The notes beneath the pieces were generated by a model, which did not search any database, was not told the DNA's origin, and saw only the letters and a program-made list of their open reading frames with translations. Made by a program: the position numbers and the translations under genes. Shown piece by piece: positions 46,285 through 55,140 of a stretch of DNA of 64,000 nucleotides; position 1 is the stretch's first letter, and each line of letters begins with the position of its first letter. This stretch comes from Streptomyces sp. NBC_00224 (lineage in GTDB: Bacteria; Actinomycetota; Actinomycetes; Streptomycetales; Streptomycetaceae), in the NCBI RefSeq assembly GCF_041435195.1, contig NZ_CP108106.1, forward strand, positions 930,001 to 994,000, read 5' to 3'.

Positions 46285-46541
46285 GACGACTCCTTGGGCA
46301 GGCCCTCGATGAGGCCCGCCAGCTCGCGGGCGGTCTCGGCCTCGAAGAGGAAGTCGTCCGGGATGGCGACGGAACGTACGCGCTCGATCTCCGCGATGGC
46401 GCGGAGCAGCTTCACCGACTCCAGGCCCGGGATCGAGCGGATGGGGCAGTCCAGGTCGAGCTCGGCCGTGGCGATTTCGACTTCACCGGCGATCGCGGCG
46501 GCCACCACGGCCAGGGAGTCGGTCGGGTCGATCGTGTCCAT
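46281..46541 (-). CDS. Acyl carrier protein 2
   Basis: 86 residues. Ser42 in SIPGLESVKLLRAIAEIER is the probable phosphopantetheine serine. The ATG overlaps the stop of the upstream ligase (TGATG), and its own stop overlaps the transglutaminase-like start (ATGA). The tight coupling to the FAAL-type ligase suggests that this ligase loads it. Confidence 0.83.
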   Translation of the reverse strand: MDTIDPTDSLAVVAAAIAGEVEIATAELDLDCPIRSIPGLESVKLLRAIAEIERVRSVAIPDDFLFEAETARELAGLIEGLPKESS

Positions 46542-48220
46542 CAGGCGTTTCCGTTTCGGTTGGCGCGGAGGGGGGTGAGCAGGTCCTGGGTGACGCAGAG
46601 GTCGCGCAGGGCGCTTCGCTTGGGCTTGCCGGAGCTCGTGTGCGGGATCGTCTGCAGGGCGACCGGGAACACCTCGACCGCCGAGAGGCCCAGGTCCGAC
46701 TTGATCCGGTCCGTCCCGGCCAGGCTCAGCCGTTCGGCCTCGGCCGGTTCCAGCGCGGTCTCCCAGAGCAGCACCATGCTCTCGGCGCCCTCGGTGTCGG
46801 TCAGCGGGAAGGCGGCGCAGCGGCTGGCCTCGGCGCCCGGTACGCCGCGGAAGATGCTCTCGACGTCCTCCGCGTAGTAGTTCTCGCCGTGCACCACGAT
46901 CATGTTCTTCAGGCGCCCGGTCAGGTAGAGCTCGTCGTCGAGCAGGAAGCCCAGGTCGCCGGTGCGCAGCCAGCCGTCGGCGGTGATCGGCTGCTGTTCC
47001 GGCAGCAGGTTGAGATATCCCGCGGTCACCGGCCCGCCGGCGATCTGTACCTCGCCGATGGCGCCCTGGCCGAGATCGGCGTCGTCGTGGTCCGCGATGC
47101 GGATGCGCACCCCGTGGGTGGCCGCTCCGCACGAGACCACGCCGCGCGCCCCCGGCGCCGACGGATCGGTGAACGCCACCCGGTCCGAGACGCGGTGCTG
47201 GTCCCGCGAGATCCACACGGTCCGCGACGCGATGCCGTCGCGGCACATGGAGACGGCCACGGTGGCCTCCGCGAGCCCGTAGGTGGGGCACGGTGCGGCG
47301 GCCGAGAGCCCGTAGGGGGCGAAGACCCGGTGGAACTCCTCCTGGGTCTGGTGGCGCACCGGCTCCGCCCCGTTGAGCGCGACCCGCAGCCGGGACAGGT
47401 CCAGGTCGTCCGGGACCGGCTCGTGCTGCGCCGCCGTCGCCAGCGACTGGTAGAAGAAGTTGGGCGAAGGGACGACGGTGGCGCAGGTCTTCGACATGGC
47501 GTACAGCCAGGCCAGCGGGGCCCGTACGAAGTCGCGGGGCTGCCACAGGCAGACGGAGGTGCCCGCCGACAGGCTGGCCAGCGTTCCGAAGAGGCCCATG
47601 TCGTGGAAGAGGGGCAGCCAGATGGCGATGGCGTCCGAGTCGCTCCACGACAGCGTCTCGGTGATGGCGAGGAGACCGGCGGCGATGTTGTCGTGCGTGA
47701 GCACGACGCCCTTCGGTGTGCCGGTGCTGCCCGAGGTGTACTGGACGACCGCTGCCCGCCCGGAGATGCCGACCGGCACCGGGGTGGTGACGGGCTCGCC
47801 CTCGACCTCGCTGATGTCCAGGAACGGCACGGCGGACAGCTCGTCCTGGACCCGCTTGCGCAGGACCTTGCCGAAGCTGCGGTCGACGAGGATCACGTCG
47901 AGCGACGCGTCCTTGGCGATGGCCTGGAGATGGTGGACGTACGCCTGGATGCCGCCGAAGGCGGTGGGCATCGGCAGCGGGAAGGCGGTGCCGCCGAGCC
48001 GCAGTGTGGCCATGAAGCCGCGCAGCCACGGCTCGCTGTTCGCCATGAGCAGGCCGATGCGGGGAGCGTCCCCGCCGGGCAGCTCCGCGCTCAGCTGCCC
48101 GGCGGTCCGCTCCGCCGCCCGGTAGAGGTCCGCGAACGGTACCTCGCGTCCCTCCGCCGGCAGGTGCAGCACGGTCGTCGGGCGGCAGGCGCCGGTCAGC
48201 TGGTTCCACAGGTCGGTCAT
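46541..48220 (-). CDS. Fatty acyl-AMP ligase-type adenylating enzyme (FAAL-like)
   Basis: 559 residues from the ATG at 48220. The phosphate loop is YTSGSTGTPKGVVLTH, then WLPLFHDMGLFGTLASLSAG and TYGLAEATVAVS, as in FAAL/FadD32-type enzymes, with YLTGRLKNMIVVHGENYYAEDVE and a C-terminal SSGKPKRSALR lysine. FAALs transfer acyl-adenylates to carrier proteins rather than CoA. A carrier-protein gene follows with a one-base overlap, which supports this. An acyl chain is the expected substrate. Confidence 0.88.
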   Translation of the reverse strand: MTDLWNQLTGACRPTTVLHLPAEGREVPFADLYRAAERTAGQLSAELPGGDAPRIGLLMANSEPWLRGFMATLRLGGTAFPLPMPTAFGGIQAYVHHLQAIAKDASLDVILVDRSFGKVLRKRVQDELSAVPFLDISEVEGEPVTTPVPVGISGRAAVVQYTSGSTGTPKGVVLTHDNIAAGLLAITETLSWSDSDAIAIWLPLFHDMGLFGTLASLSAGTSVCLWQPRDFVRAPLAWLYAMSKTCATVVPSPNFFYQSLATAAQHEPVPDDLDLSRLRVALNGAEPVRHQTQEEFHRVFAPYGLSAAAPCPTYGLAEATVAVSMCRDGIASRTVWISRDQHRVSDRVAFTDPSAPGARGVVSCGAATHGVRIRIADHDDADLGQGAIGEVQIAGGPVTAGYLNLLPEQQPITADGWLRTGDLGFLLDDELYLTGRLKNMIVVHGENYYAEDVESIFRGVPGAEASRCAAFPLTDTEGAESMVLLWETALEPAEAERLSLAGTDRIKSDLGLSAVEVFPVALQTIPHTSSGKPKRSALRDLCVTQDLLTPLRANRNGNA

Positions 48221-49767
48221 GCGCGCACCAGCCCCTGCTCGGTGAGCTGCTCGCGCAGCTTGAGGCGCCGTACCTTGTACGACCCGGTCATCGGCAGCTC
48301 GTCCCAGGTCCGCACCAGCAGCCGGACGTCGTCCAGGCCCGCCTCGCGCGCCGCGCCGTCGAAGCGCGAGGGGTCCAGCTCCTCGCCGTCGCGCGGGCAG
48401 ACGACGGCGACCGTCGGCCCGCCCTCGCGGCACGGGACCAGGACGACCTCCAGCAGTTCCGGCAGCAGGCCGAGGAGCACGTCCTCCTTCTGCAGGATGC
48501 TGCCGAGCTCCGGCGTGTAGTCGACGACGCGGTCCAGGAGCTCCAGGGAGCCGTCGGGCAGCAGACGGCCGACGTCGCCCATCGCCAGCCAGGAGCCGTC
48601 CACGGTGGGCTGTCCGCCGATGTATCCGCGCATCAGGGACGGCGTGCGCACCTCGATGGAACCGACCTCGCCGGTGGGGACGGGCTCACCGTCCGCTCCG
48701 GTGATCCGCATCTCGCGGCCGGGGGCGGCATAGCCGACGTTGCGCGTCTCGTACGCGGCGATGTCCTTGCGGGTGACCATGCGGGCGGCGACCGGGCCGC
48801 TCTCGGTCTGGCCGTACCCCTGGATGTACATCGCGTGCGGCTGGTCGGAGCCGGCCAGCAGCGCGCGCACGGTGGCGGGGTGCATCGCGTCGAAGGTGCT
48901 GATGAAGCGGCTCACCGACGCGAACGGACGCTCGGCGTCGGCCGCCATCGGCTCCCACCGCAGATAGACGTTGGGGTGCGTCTCCACGCCCTCGGGCCGG
49001 TGCTGGAGCAGCAGGCTCTTCACGTGCTGGGGCTCGGGGTCCGCGATGGCGAGCAGCGGCATGGCGAGTTCGAGGGCCGCCAGGGTGCCGGCGCTCATCC
49101 GGACGTGGACGAACGAGAGGTGCTTGGCCGACAGCCCCTCGTTGCCGAGCTTCTTGATGATCTCCAGCTGCGGCGCGACGTGCTCGAAGAGGGAACGGGT
49201 CGAATGGGCCGCCAGCTTGGGCACACCGGTGGTTCCCGAGCTGTGCGTGATCACCGCCCACTCGTCCATGTCACGCACGTCGACCTGGTGGGCCTCGCGC
49301 TCACCGGCGAACAACGCCCACGCGGCGTCGGTCTGATCCAGCGTCAGCACCCGGCCCGCGACGGTGCGCAGGACGTCGTGCTCCGGCGCCGTCCGGTCGA
49401 AGGCGAACTGGTCCATCACGACGACCGGCGATCCCAGCTGCCGGATGCAGTGCATGAGTTCGGGAACGTCCATGCGGGCCGACAGCAGCGCCGGCAGCGC
49501 TCCGAGCCGGGCCACGGCACACATCAGGGCCTGGATGTCGACATGGTTCTGCTTGACCACGGCGACGACGTCGTCGCGGCGCACCCCGGCAGCCCACAGC
49601 CGGTCCGCGTAATCGTGCACGGCCGCCACGAAGTCGGAGACGGTGGAGACCGGCTTCCCGTAGGTGAGCCAGGGTGTGTCGGACAGGAACGGCGTTTCGC
49701 CGTGACGGTCGGCAGCCAGGTCGGGCAGCTGCCCCAAAGACGCGCTCGGGAAGTTCACAGAATCCAT
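48217..49767 (-). CDS. Second AMP-dependent acid ligase
   Basis: 516 residues from the ATG at 49767. The phosphate loop is HSSGTTGVPKLAAHS, the adenine motif IQGYGQTESGPVA, and the C-terminal lysine is in TGSYKVRRLKLRE. The N-terminal VNFPSASLGQLPDLAADRHGETPFLSD is acyl-CoA synthetase-like. It is the first gene of the leftward operon and overlaps the FAAL-like gene by four bases. Together with the other two ligases it gives the cluster three acid-activating enzymes; which acid each takes is unknown. Confidence 0.86.
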   Translation of the reverse strand: MDSVNFPSASLGQLPDLAADRHGETPFLSDTPWLTYGKPVSTVSDFVAAVHDYADRLWAAGVRRDDVVAVVKQNHVDIQALMCAVARLGALPALLSARMDVPELMHCIRQLGSPVVVMDQFAFDRTAPEHDVLRTVAGRVLTLDQTDAAWALFAGEREAHQVDVRDMDEWAVITHSSGTTGVPKLAAHSTRSLFEHVAPQLEIIKKLGNEGLSAKHLSFVHVRMSAGTLAALELAMPLLAIADPEPQHVKSLLLQHRPEGVETHPNVYLRWEPMAADAERPFASVSRFISTFDAMHPATVRALLAGSDQPHAMYIQGYGQTESGPVAARMVTRKDIAAYETRNVGYAAPGREMRITGADGEPVPTGEVGSIEVRTPSLMRGYIGGQPTVDGSWLAMGDVGRLLPDGSLELLDRVVDYTPELGSILQKEDVLLGLLPELLEVVLVPCREGGPTVAVVCPRDGEELDPSRFDGAAREAGLDDVRLLVRTWDELPMTGSYKVRRLKLREQLTEQGLVRA

Positions 49768-50349
49768 CCGTGGTATCGAGTAAAAATGCCGGCCGCGGCG
49801 GGAAAACGCGTTGGCGGACCGACAATTGACGTAGGCAGATGTTTCTGCCGTAACGACCGGAGTGCACCCTAGAGGGAAGATCGACAGCGAACAAGTTTCG
49901 TGACCCACAAGGGAGATCACTCAACTTTCGTTTGATCACGCATGTCCCTTTTGCTATGCCGCCCCTCCCAGTGCGGCCAACCGTCGACGGCATGCCCGAC
50001 TTACACCGCCGCCACCCGCCGGTTCATGGTCAACTCGCAGCCGGAGTACGGGAATGCTTCCTGGGCGCAGGTCTGGATCTCCCGCGTGACACCTGATGAA
50101 CAGGCTGTGGCGGGCGATCGCTGCACACCTCGTGACCTGCTGTCTTGCCATCCAGACGGGGTTGACAGGCGATCTTGCCCCGGCTAACTTGTGCGTCGTT
50201 TGCCCGGTCGGCGCGTTCAACGCCGACTTTGGCGGGCATTCAGGGGGCATTCGGGGGGCAATTCACGGTCATACCGTTCGCGTTCAGTCGTGGATTCGCT
50301 ATCCCCACCCCTGTCCATCAGACATGCTATTGGTGACCGGGGGTAGTTC
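49768..50349. other. 582-bp divergent control region of the biosynthetic cluster
   Basis: No gene with convincing codon use is seen. It holds the promoter of the ten-gene leftward operon and of the rightward P450 gene. The SARP-like repeat array at 50235-50263 lies on the P450 side. The left part is AT-richer (around 49890-49960), with an imperfect gatcac...tgatca repeat, but I cannot define its promoter. Confidence 0.6.
50235..50277 (+). promoter_or_regulatory. SARP-type heptamer repeats and -10 box before the P450 gene
   Basis: Three heptamers, GGCATTC (50235), GGCATTC (50246) and GGCAATT (50257), are spaced exactly 11 bp apart. Eight bases after the last comes TACCGT (50272-50277), a fair -10 box; no -35 box is needed in this arrangement. 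This geometry is that of Streptomyces antibiotic regulatory protein (SARP) binding sites. No SARP gene is in the window. Confidence 0.6.
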
Positions 50350-51597
50350 ATGACGGCGATGCCGCATGCGCGGAACAGCTCAAGGCTGGCCGGAGCAATT
50401 TCACTGCAACTGTTCAGCAAGAATTCAGGGAGTGACCGCTACGCCCTGTCGGCCGAACTGCGCAAGCTCTCCCCGGTATTCGTCAGCCCGCTGGGCACGG
50501 TGGTCCTGAGCCGCTATCAGGACTGCCTCGAATTGCTCAAGTCCCAGGATTTCGAGGTGGAGAGCGCCGAGTGGCGGGACGCTTCCCGGCCCGGCTGGCG
50601 CGAGTACGCCGGGATCTCCGACTTCTATCAGTGCATGCTCTTCCGCGACCCGCCGGACCACACCCGTCTGCGCCGCCTCATCAGCGGGGCCTTCACCCGC
50701 CGACGGGTGGAGGAACTGCGCCCCAGCGTGGAGGCACAGGTCGCCCGGGCACTGGACACCATCGCCCGTCTCGGCGAAGACGGCTCGGCCGTCGACCTGT
50801 ACCCGGAACTGACCTTCCCGCTGCCGATCGCGGTGATCGCCGATCTGCTCGGCGTTCCCGAGGAGGACCGGGAGACCTTCCACGACGTCGCGCACGATTT
50901 CGTCGCGCTGACCGAACCGGCCTGCACCGCGGAGGAGTTGCTGCGCGCGGAGACCGCACTAGGCCGCCTCCGGGCGTACTTCGAGGAACTGGTGGCGAGG
51001 CGGCGGGGCGCACCCCAGGACGACCTGACCTCCGCGCTGGTCGCCGTCCACGACACCGACGGCGACCGGCTCGACGGCGAGGAGCTGATCCAGACCCTGG
51101 TCATGGTCTTCATCGCGGGCTTCGAGACCACCGTCAACCTGCTCGGCAACGGCATCGTCGCACTGCTCGAACACCCGGAGGCGGCCGCCGAACTGCGTCA
51201 GGACCCCGCGCTCGCCGAAGCCGTGGTCGACGAGGTGCTCCGCTACGACACCCCCGTTCAGTACGTCGGCCGCCGGGCAGTCCGCGACACCCGGATCGCG
51301 GACGTGCCGGTGCCCAAGGGGGCCGCGGTGATCGCCGTGCTCGGCGCCGCCAACCGCGATCCCGCACGCTTCCCCGACCCGGACCGCTTCGACATCCACC
51401 GGACCGGGACACGGCCGGCCAGTTTCGGGTCCGGCATCCACTACTGCATCGGCGCCGCACTGGGACGGATGGAGGCCGAGATCGTCTTCTCCGCCCTGCT
51501 CACCCGGTTCCCCCGGCTGGCGGCGGCAAAGCCTCCGGTCCGCTCCGCCGCGATCAACATGAACGGGTTCTACGAGATCCCCGTCACGCTCGACTGA
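50350..51597 (+). CDS. Cytochrome P450
   Basis: 415 residues with standard motifs: FIAGFETTVN in the I helix, ExxR in EVLRYDTPVQ, and heme-binding FGSGIHYCIGAALGRME (Cys366). It is soluble and of the bacterial class. Ferredoxin and reductase are not adjacent. It lies 13 bp before the anthranilate synthase gene, so both are one unit driven by the repeat-bearing promoter. It is a likely tailoring oxidase of the cluster. Confidence 0.92.
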   Translation: MTAMPHARNSSRLAGAISLQLFSKNSGSDRYALSAELRKLSPVFVSPLGTVVLSRYQDCLELLKSQDFEVESAEWRDASRPGWREYAGISDFYQCMLFRDPPDHTRLRRLISGAFTRRRVEELRPSVEAQVARALDTIARLGEDGSAVDLYPELTFPLPIAVIADLLGVPEEDRETFHDVAHDFVALTEPACTAEELLRAETALGRLRAYFEELVARRRGAPQDDLTSALVAVHDTDGDRLDGEELIQTLVMVFIAGFETTVNLLGNGIVALLEHPEAAAELRQDPALAEAVVDEVLRYDTPVQYVGRRAVRDTRIADVPVPKGAAVIAVLGAANRDPARFPDPDRFDIHRTGTRPASFGSGIHYCIGAALGRMEAEIVFSALLTRFPRLAAAKPPVRSAAINMNGFYEIPVTLD

Positions 51598-51610
51598 GCG
51601 ACTGGGACAC

Positions 51611-53914
51611 ATGGTTACCGCAGAGTCCGCCCGCCCGGCGCGCCCTGCGACGGGGTGGGAGGGCCCGCGACACATGGACACGACCGAATACCTGACCCCC
51701 GGCGGGGTGCGTGTCACCCGCACGGTGACACAGCTGGACCCGGACCGCCAGAGTCTGCTCTTCCGGAACACCCTGGCGGCCGTGGAGAGCCGCCGAGGGG
51801 GTGTGCTCAGCTCCGGTATGGAATACCCCGGCCGTTACACCCGCTGGCACATGGCGTATGTCGATCCCTGCATGGAGTTCGCCTCCCAGGGACGGCAGTT
51901 GCGCGCCCGTGCGCTGAACGAGCGCGGGCGGGTGCTGCTCCCCGTGATCGTCTCGGCCCTGGCGTCCGTGGGGCCGACAGTGCGGACGCCCGACGGCGCC
52001 GAACTGACCGTGCCGGAAGCGAGCGGCCTGCTCACCGAGGAGGAGCGGACCCGGCGGCCCACGGTGTTCACGGCCCTGCGCGCGGTGACCGCCGCGCTGC
52101 GCGGGGACGACGCGTACCTGGGTCTGTACGGGGCGTTCGGCTACGACCTGGCGTTCCAGTTCGAGCCGATCCGCATGCGCCACGAACGGCCGCAGGACCA
52201 GCGCGATCTCGTCCTGCACCTCGCCGACGAGCTGATCGTGGTCGATCCGGAGCGCGGTACCACGGCCAGGCTGTCGTACGACTTCACCGTGGACGGTCTG
52301 TCCACCGCCGGGCTTCCCCGCACCACGGAGGCGACCCCCGCGCCCGCCTTGGCACCGGTGCCCGCCTCCCCCGTCCCGGGCACGTACGCCGCCGTGGTGC
52401 GCGAAGCCAAGGAGAGGTTCCGGTGCGGGGACCTGTTCGAAGTGGTGCCCGGACACGTCATGTACGAGCGGTGCGAGGCCCCGGCGGCGTTCTTCGACCG
52501 GCTCCGCAAGCAGAACCCCGCCCCGTACGAGTTCTTCTTCAATCTCGGTGACGCCGAGTACCTCGTCGGCGCGTCTCCGGAGATGTTCGTGCGGGTACGC
52601 GGCGATCGCGTCGAGACCTGCCCCATCTCCGGGACCATCCAGCGCGGCGCGGGCCCGCTGGAGGACGCCGAGAACATCCGCACCCTGCTCAACTCGGCCA
52701 AGGAAGAGTCCGAGTTGACCATGTGCACCGACGTGGACCGCAACGACAAGGCCCGGGTCTGCGTGCCCGGCACGGTCAAGGTCATCGGGCGGCGGCAGAT
52801 CGAGATGTACTCTCGGCTCATCCACACCGTCGACCATGTCGAGGGGCGGCTCAGGCCGGGCTACGACGCCTTCGACGCGTTCCTGTCCCACATGTGGGCG
52901 GTCACCGTCACCGGCGCGCCCAAGACGTGGGCCATGCAGTTCATCGAGGAGCACGAGGACACGACACGCCGCTGGTACGGCGGCGCCGTCGGCTTCGTCG
53001 GCTTCGACGGATCGCTGAACACCGGGCTCACCATCCGCACCGCACAGATACGCCACGGAGTCGCCGCCGTACGCGCGGGCGCCACCCTGCTGTACGACTC
53101 GGATCCCGAGGCCGAGGAGCGCGAGACGTTCCTCAAGGCGCGCGCCCTCCTGGACGCGCTCGGCGACCGGCACAGCACACACCCCCGTCCGGAGCCCGCC
53201 GACGGCAGCGGCTCGGGCATGCGGGTGCTGCTGGTCGACCACGAGGACTCCTTCGTGCACACCCTCGCGGACTACTTCCGGTCCGCCGGCGCCCAGGTAA
53301 CCACCCTGCGGTTCGGCTTCCCCAACGAACTCCTCGACGAGATGGCCCCCGACCTCGTCGCCCTCTCCCCCGGACCCGGTCGGCCCAAGGACTTCGCCTG
53401 CGCCGACCTGCTGGACGCGATCTACGCCCGCCAGCTGCCGGTCTTCGGAGTGTGCCTGGGCCTGCAGGCCATGGTGGAGCACGCGGGCGGCATGCTCGAC
53501 CAACTCGACCCCCCGGTCCACGGCAAGCCCGGACGAGTCCGCGTGACCGGCGGGACACTGCTCGCCGACCTGGCCCCGCAGTTCACCGCCGCCCGGTACC
53601 ACTCCCTGTACGCCGCCGTGGACCAGGTACACGGCTTCGAGGTGACGGCGGTCCTGGACGACGTCGTCATGGCCATCGAGGACCCGGTGCGCAAGCGGTT
53701 CGCCGTGCAGTTCCACCCCGAGTCCATCCTGACCGCCACGGCGGGCGCCGGCCACCGGATCATCGACAACGTCCTGCGCGCATGCCGCCAAGCGGCCACC
53801 GCACCACCCTGCCAACCGCAACTTGGGGCACTGCTCCCCGGCAGTTCGTCTCTGCCGGGCTCAACCGATGTGAGCCGCGCCGAGGTCGCCTCGGCCGGGC
53901 GGCTGCCAGCCTAG
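51611..53914 (+). CDS. Fused anthranilate synthase (TrpE-TrpG type)
   Basis: 767 residues from an ATG at 51611 (a second ATG in frame at 51674). The TrpE part (to about 520) has the chorismate-binding PYEFFFNLGDAEYLVGASPEMFV, CPISGTIQRGAG and VDRNDKARVC blocks. The TrpG glutamine amidotransferase part has Cys in FGVCLGLQAMVEH and His-Glu in VQFHPESIL. Fused forms are typical of secondary-metabolite pathways in Streptomyces. It makes anthranilate from chorismate and glutamine. PhzE-type enzymes are similar, but no phz partners are nearby. Its 3' end overlaps the convergent flavin monooxygenase by 54 bp. Confidence 0.93.
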   Translation: MVTAESARPARPATGWEGPRHMDTTEYLTPGGVRVTRTVTQLDPDRQSLLFRNTLAAVESRRGGVLSSGMEYPGRYTRWHMAYVDPCMEFASQGRQLRARALNERGRVLLPVIVSALASVGPTVRTPDGAELTVPEASGLLTEEERTRRPTVFTALRAVTAALRGDDAYLGLYGAFGYDLAFQFEPIRMRHERPQDQRDLVLHLADELIVVDPERGTTARLSYDFTVDGLSTAGLPRTTEATPAPALAPVPASPVPGTYAAVVREAKERFRCGDLFEVVPGHVMYERCEAPAAFFDRLRKQNPAPYEFFFNLGDAEYLVGASPEMFVRVRGDRVETCPISGTIQRGAGPLEDAENIRTLLNSAKEESELTMCTDVDRNDKARVCVPGTVKVIGRRQIEMYSRLIHTVDHVEGRLRPGYDAFDAFLSHMWAVTVTGAPKTWAMQFIEEHEDTTRRWYGGAVGFVGFDGSLNTGLTIRTAQIRHGVAAVRAGATLLYDSDPEAEERETFLKARALLDALGDRHSTHPRPEPADGSGSGMRVLLVDHEDSFVHTLADYFRSAGAQVTTLRFGFPNELLDEMAPDLVALSPGPGRPKDFACADLLDAIYARQLPVFGVCLGLQAMVEHAGGMLDQLDPPVHGKPGRVRVTGGTLLADLAPQFTAARYHSLYAAVDQVHGFEVTAVLDDVVMAIEDPVRKRFAVQFHPESILTATAGAGHRIIDNVLRACRQAATAPPCQPQLGALLPGSSSLPGSTDVSRAEVASAGRLPA

Positions 53915-55060
53915 GATCGGGGTGAGCGAGTTGAGCAGGGTCGAGCCGGGAGCCAGGCGCAGCATCAGGTCGCGCAAAGCGGTGGCGGGTGCTGAGTGCC
54001 ATTGCGCGGCGACGCCGATCCGGTGGGAGCGACGGGCGACCAGCTGAGTGCGGGGGCGTCGGTGGCGGTCGTAGGCGGCCAGCGCGGACTCCACGTCAGG
54101 GTATGTGTCCAGGAGTACGGCCAGCGTGGCCGCGTCCTCCAGCGCCTGGTTGGCTCCCTGGCCCAGGTTCGGGGTCATGGCGTGCGCGGCGTCGCCGAGC
54201 AGCGCGGCGCGCCCGGTGACGAAAGTGGCCAGTGGCGGCAACTCATAGATGTCGTGGCGCATCACCGCTTTCTCGTCGGCCGCCGTCAGCAATTCGGGAA
54301 TCGGGTCATGCCAGCGCCCGAAGCGCTGACGTATCGCGGCCAGTTCGCTGCCGGGGCTGCGCTGCCCTTCGGGGGCGTTGGCGACGCAGAACAGGTAGGT
54401 GCGGCCGTCCGCGAGCGGAGCGATCCCCACTCGCTCACCGCGTCCCCAGCTCTCACCGCCGGCCGGCACCCGCCGACCCGTGTCGACGACGAGACGCCAT
54501 GCGGTGTATCCGGCATACCGTGGCGCCGGAGCCTGCGGCCACAGCGAGCGCCGCACGGAGGAGCCGATCCCGTCGGCGGCCACCAGCAGATCGGCCTGCG
54601 AAACACCTTTGCTGTGCTCTACCTCGACCCGTTGGCCGCGGAGACCGACCCTGGTGACCCTGGCGTCCGCGCACAGCGCCTCCGCCGGAAGAGCCGCACG
54701 CAGGATGTCGAAGAGCTGAGCACGGTGAATCATCGCCACAGGGCCGAACCGCCTGGCCAGCTCCTGGGTATCGGTCCGCGACAACCAACGGCCGGACGTG
54801 TTCCGGATGCCCGCCTGCGTCTCCGCCAGAGCCTGCTCGCGAACCTGATCGCCCACGCCCAGGGCGTCCAGCGCGCGCACTCCGTTGGGCCACAGTGACA
54901 GCCCCGCTCCCACCTCACCGAAGGTGGCCGCACGCTCCAGCACTTTCACCTGCCAGCCGCTCCGAGCCAGCGCGACGCCGGCGGCCAGGCCGCCGATCCC
55001 ACCGCCGACCACGATCGCGGAGCGTTCCCCGGCACCACCGGCGCGTCTTGCCTCGCCCAT
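53861..55060 (-). CDS. FAD-dependent monooxygenase (salicylate hydroxylase-like)
   Basis: About 399 residues from the ATG at 55060, behind a GGGAG site. SAIVVGGGIGGLAAGVALARSGW is the FAD-binding fold, LLVAADGIGSSVRRSLW the DG motif and ALLGDAAHAMTPNLGQGANQALEDA the GD motif. It is of the single-component aromatic hydroxylase class. The start is divergent from a TetR-family gene, with two palindromes between, so it is probably induced by an aromatic ligand. Its 3' end overlaps the anthranilate synthase gene by 54 bp; a link to that pathway is possible but not needed. Confidence 0.9.
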   Translation of the reverse strand: MGEARRAGGAGERSAIVVGGGIGGLAAGVALARSGWQVKVLERAATFGEVGAGLSLWPNGVRALDALGVGDQVREQALAETQAGIRNTSGRWLSRTDTQELARRFGPVAMIHRAQLFDILRAALPAEALCADARVTRVGLRGQRVEVEHSKGVSQADLLVAADGIGSSVRRSLWPQAPAPRYAGYTAWRLVVDTGRRVPAGGESWGRGERVGIAPLADGRTYLFCVANAPEGQRSPGSELAAIRQRFGRWHDPIPELLTAADEKAVMRHDIYELPPLATFVTGRAALLGDAAHAMTPNLGQGANQALEDAATLAVLLDTYPDVESALAAYDRHRRPRTQLVARRSHRIGVAAQWHSAPATALRDLMLRLAPGSTLLNSLTPILGWQPPGRGDLGAAHIG

Positions 55061-55069
55061 CAGAACTCC

Positions 55070-55112
55070 CTCTACACCTGTAGTAGATGCCAAGCACTCT
55101 ACACTTGTAGAG
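55070..55112. promoter_or_regulatory. Two palindromic operators between monooxygenase and TetR genes
   Basis: CTCTACA-ct-TGTAGAG (55097-55112) is a perfect 7+2+7 palindrome. CTCTACA-cc-TGTAGTA (55070-55085) is an imperfect copy 27 bp away. They lie in the short divergent spacer and are probable binding sites of the adjacent TetR-family regulator. Confidence 0.7.
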
Positions 55113-55140
55113 CAAAAGGTCGAGACGAAGAGGGAAACCA

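Noticed and set aside
50096..50353. An 85-codon frame in the divergent control region
   Set aside because: Codon use is poor, it runs through the heptamer array and the probable promoter, and no ribosome site is seen.
51611..53914. Phenazine cluster based on a PhzE-like protein
   Set aside because: No phzD, phzF, phzB or phzG gene lies nearby; a fused anthranilate synthase explains the gene better.
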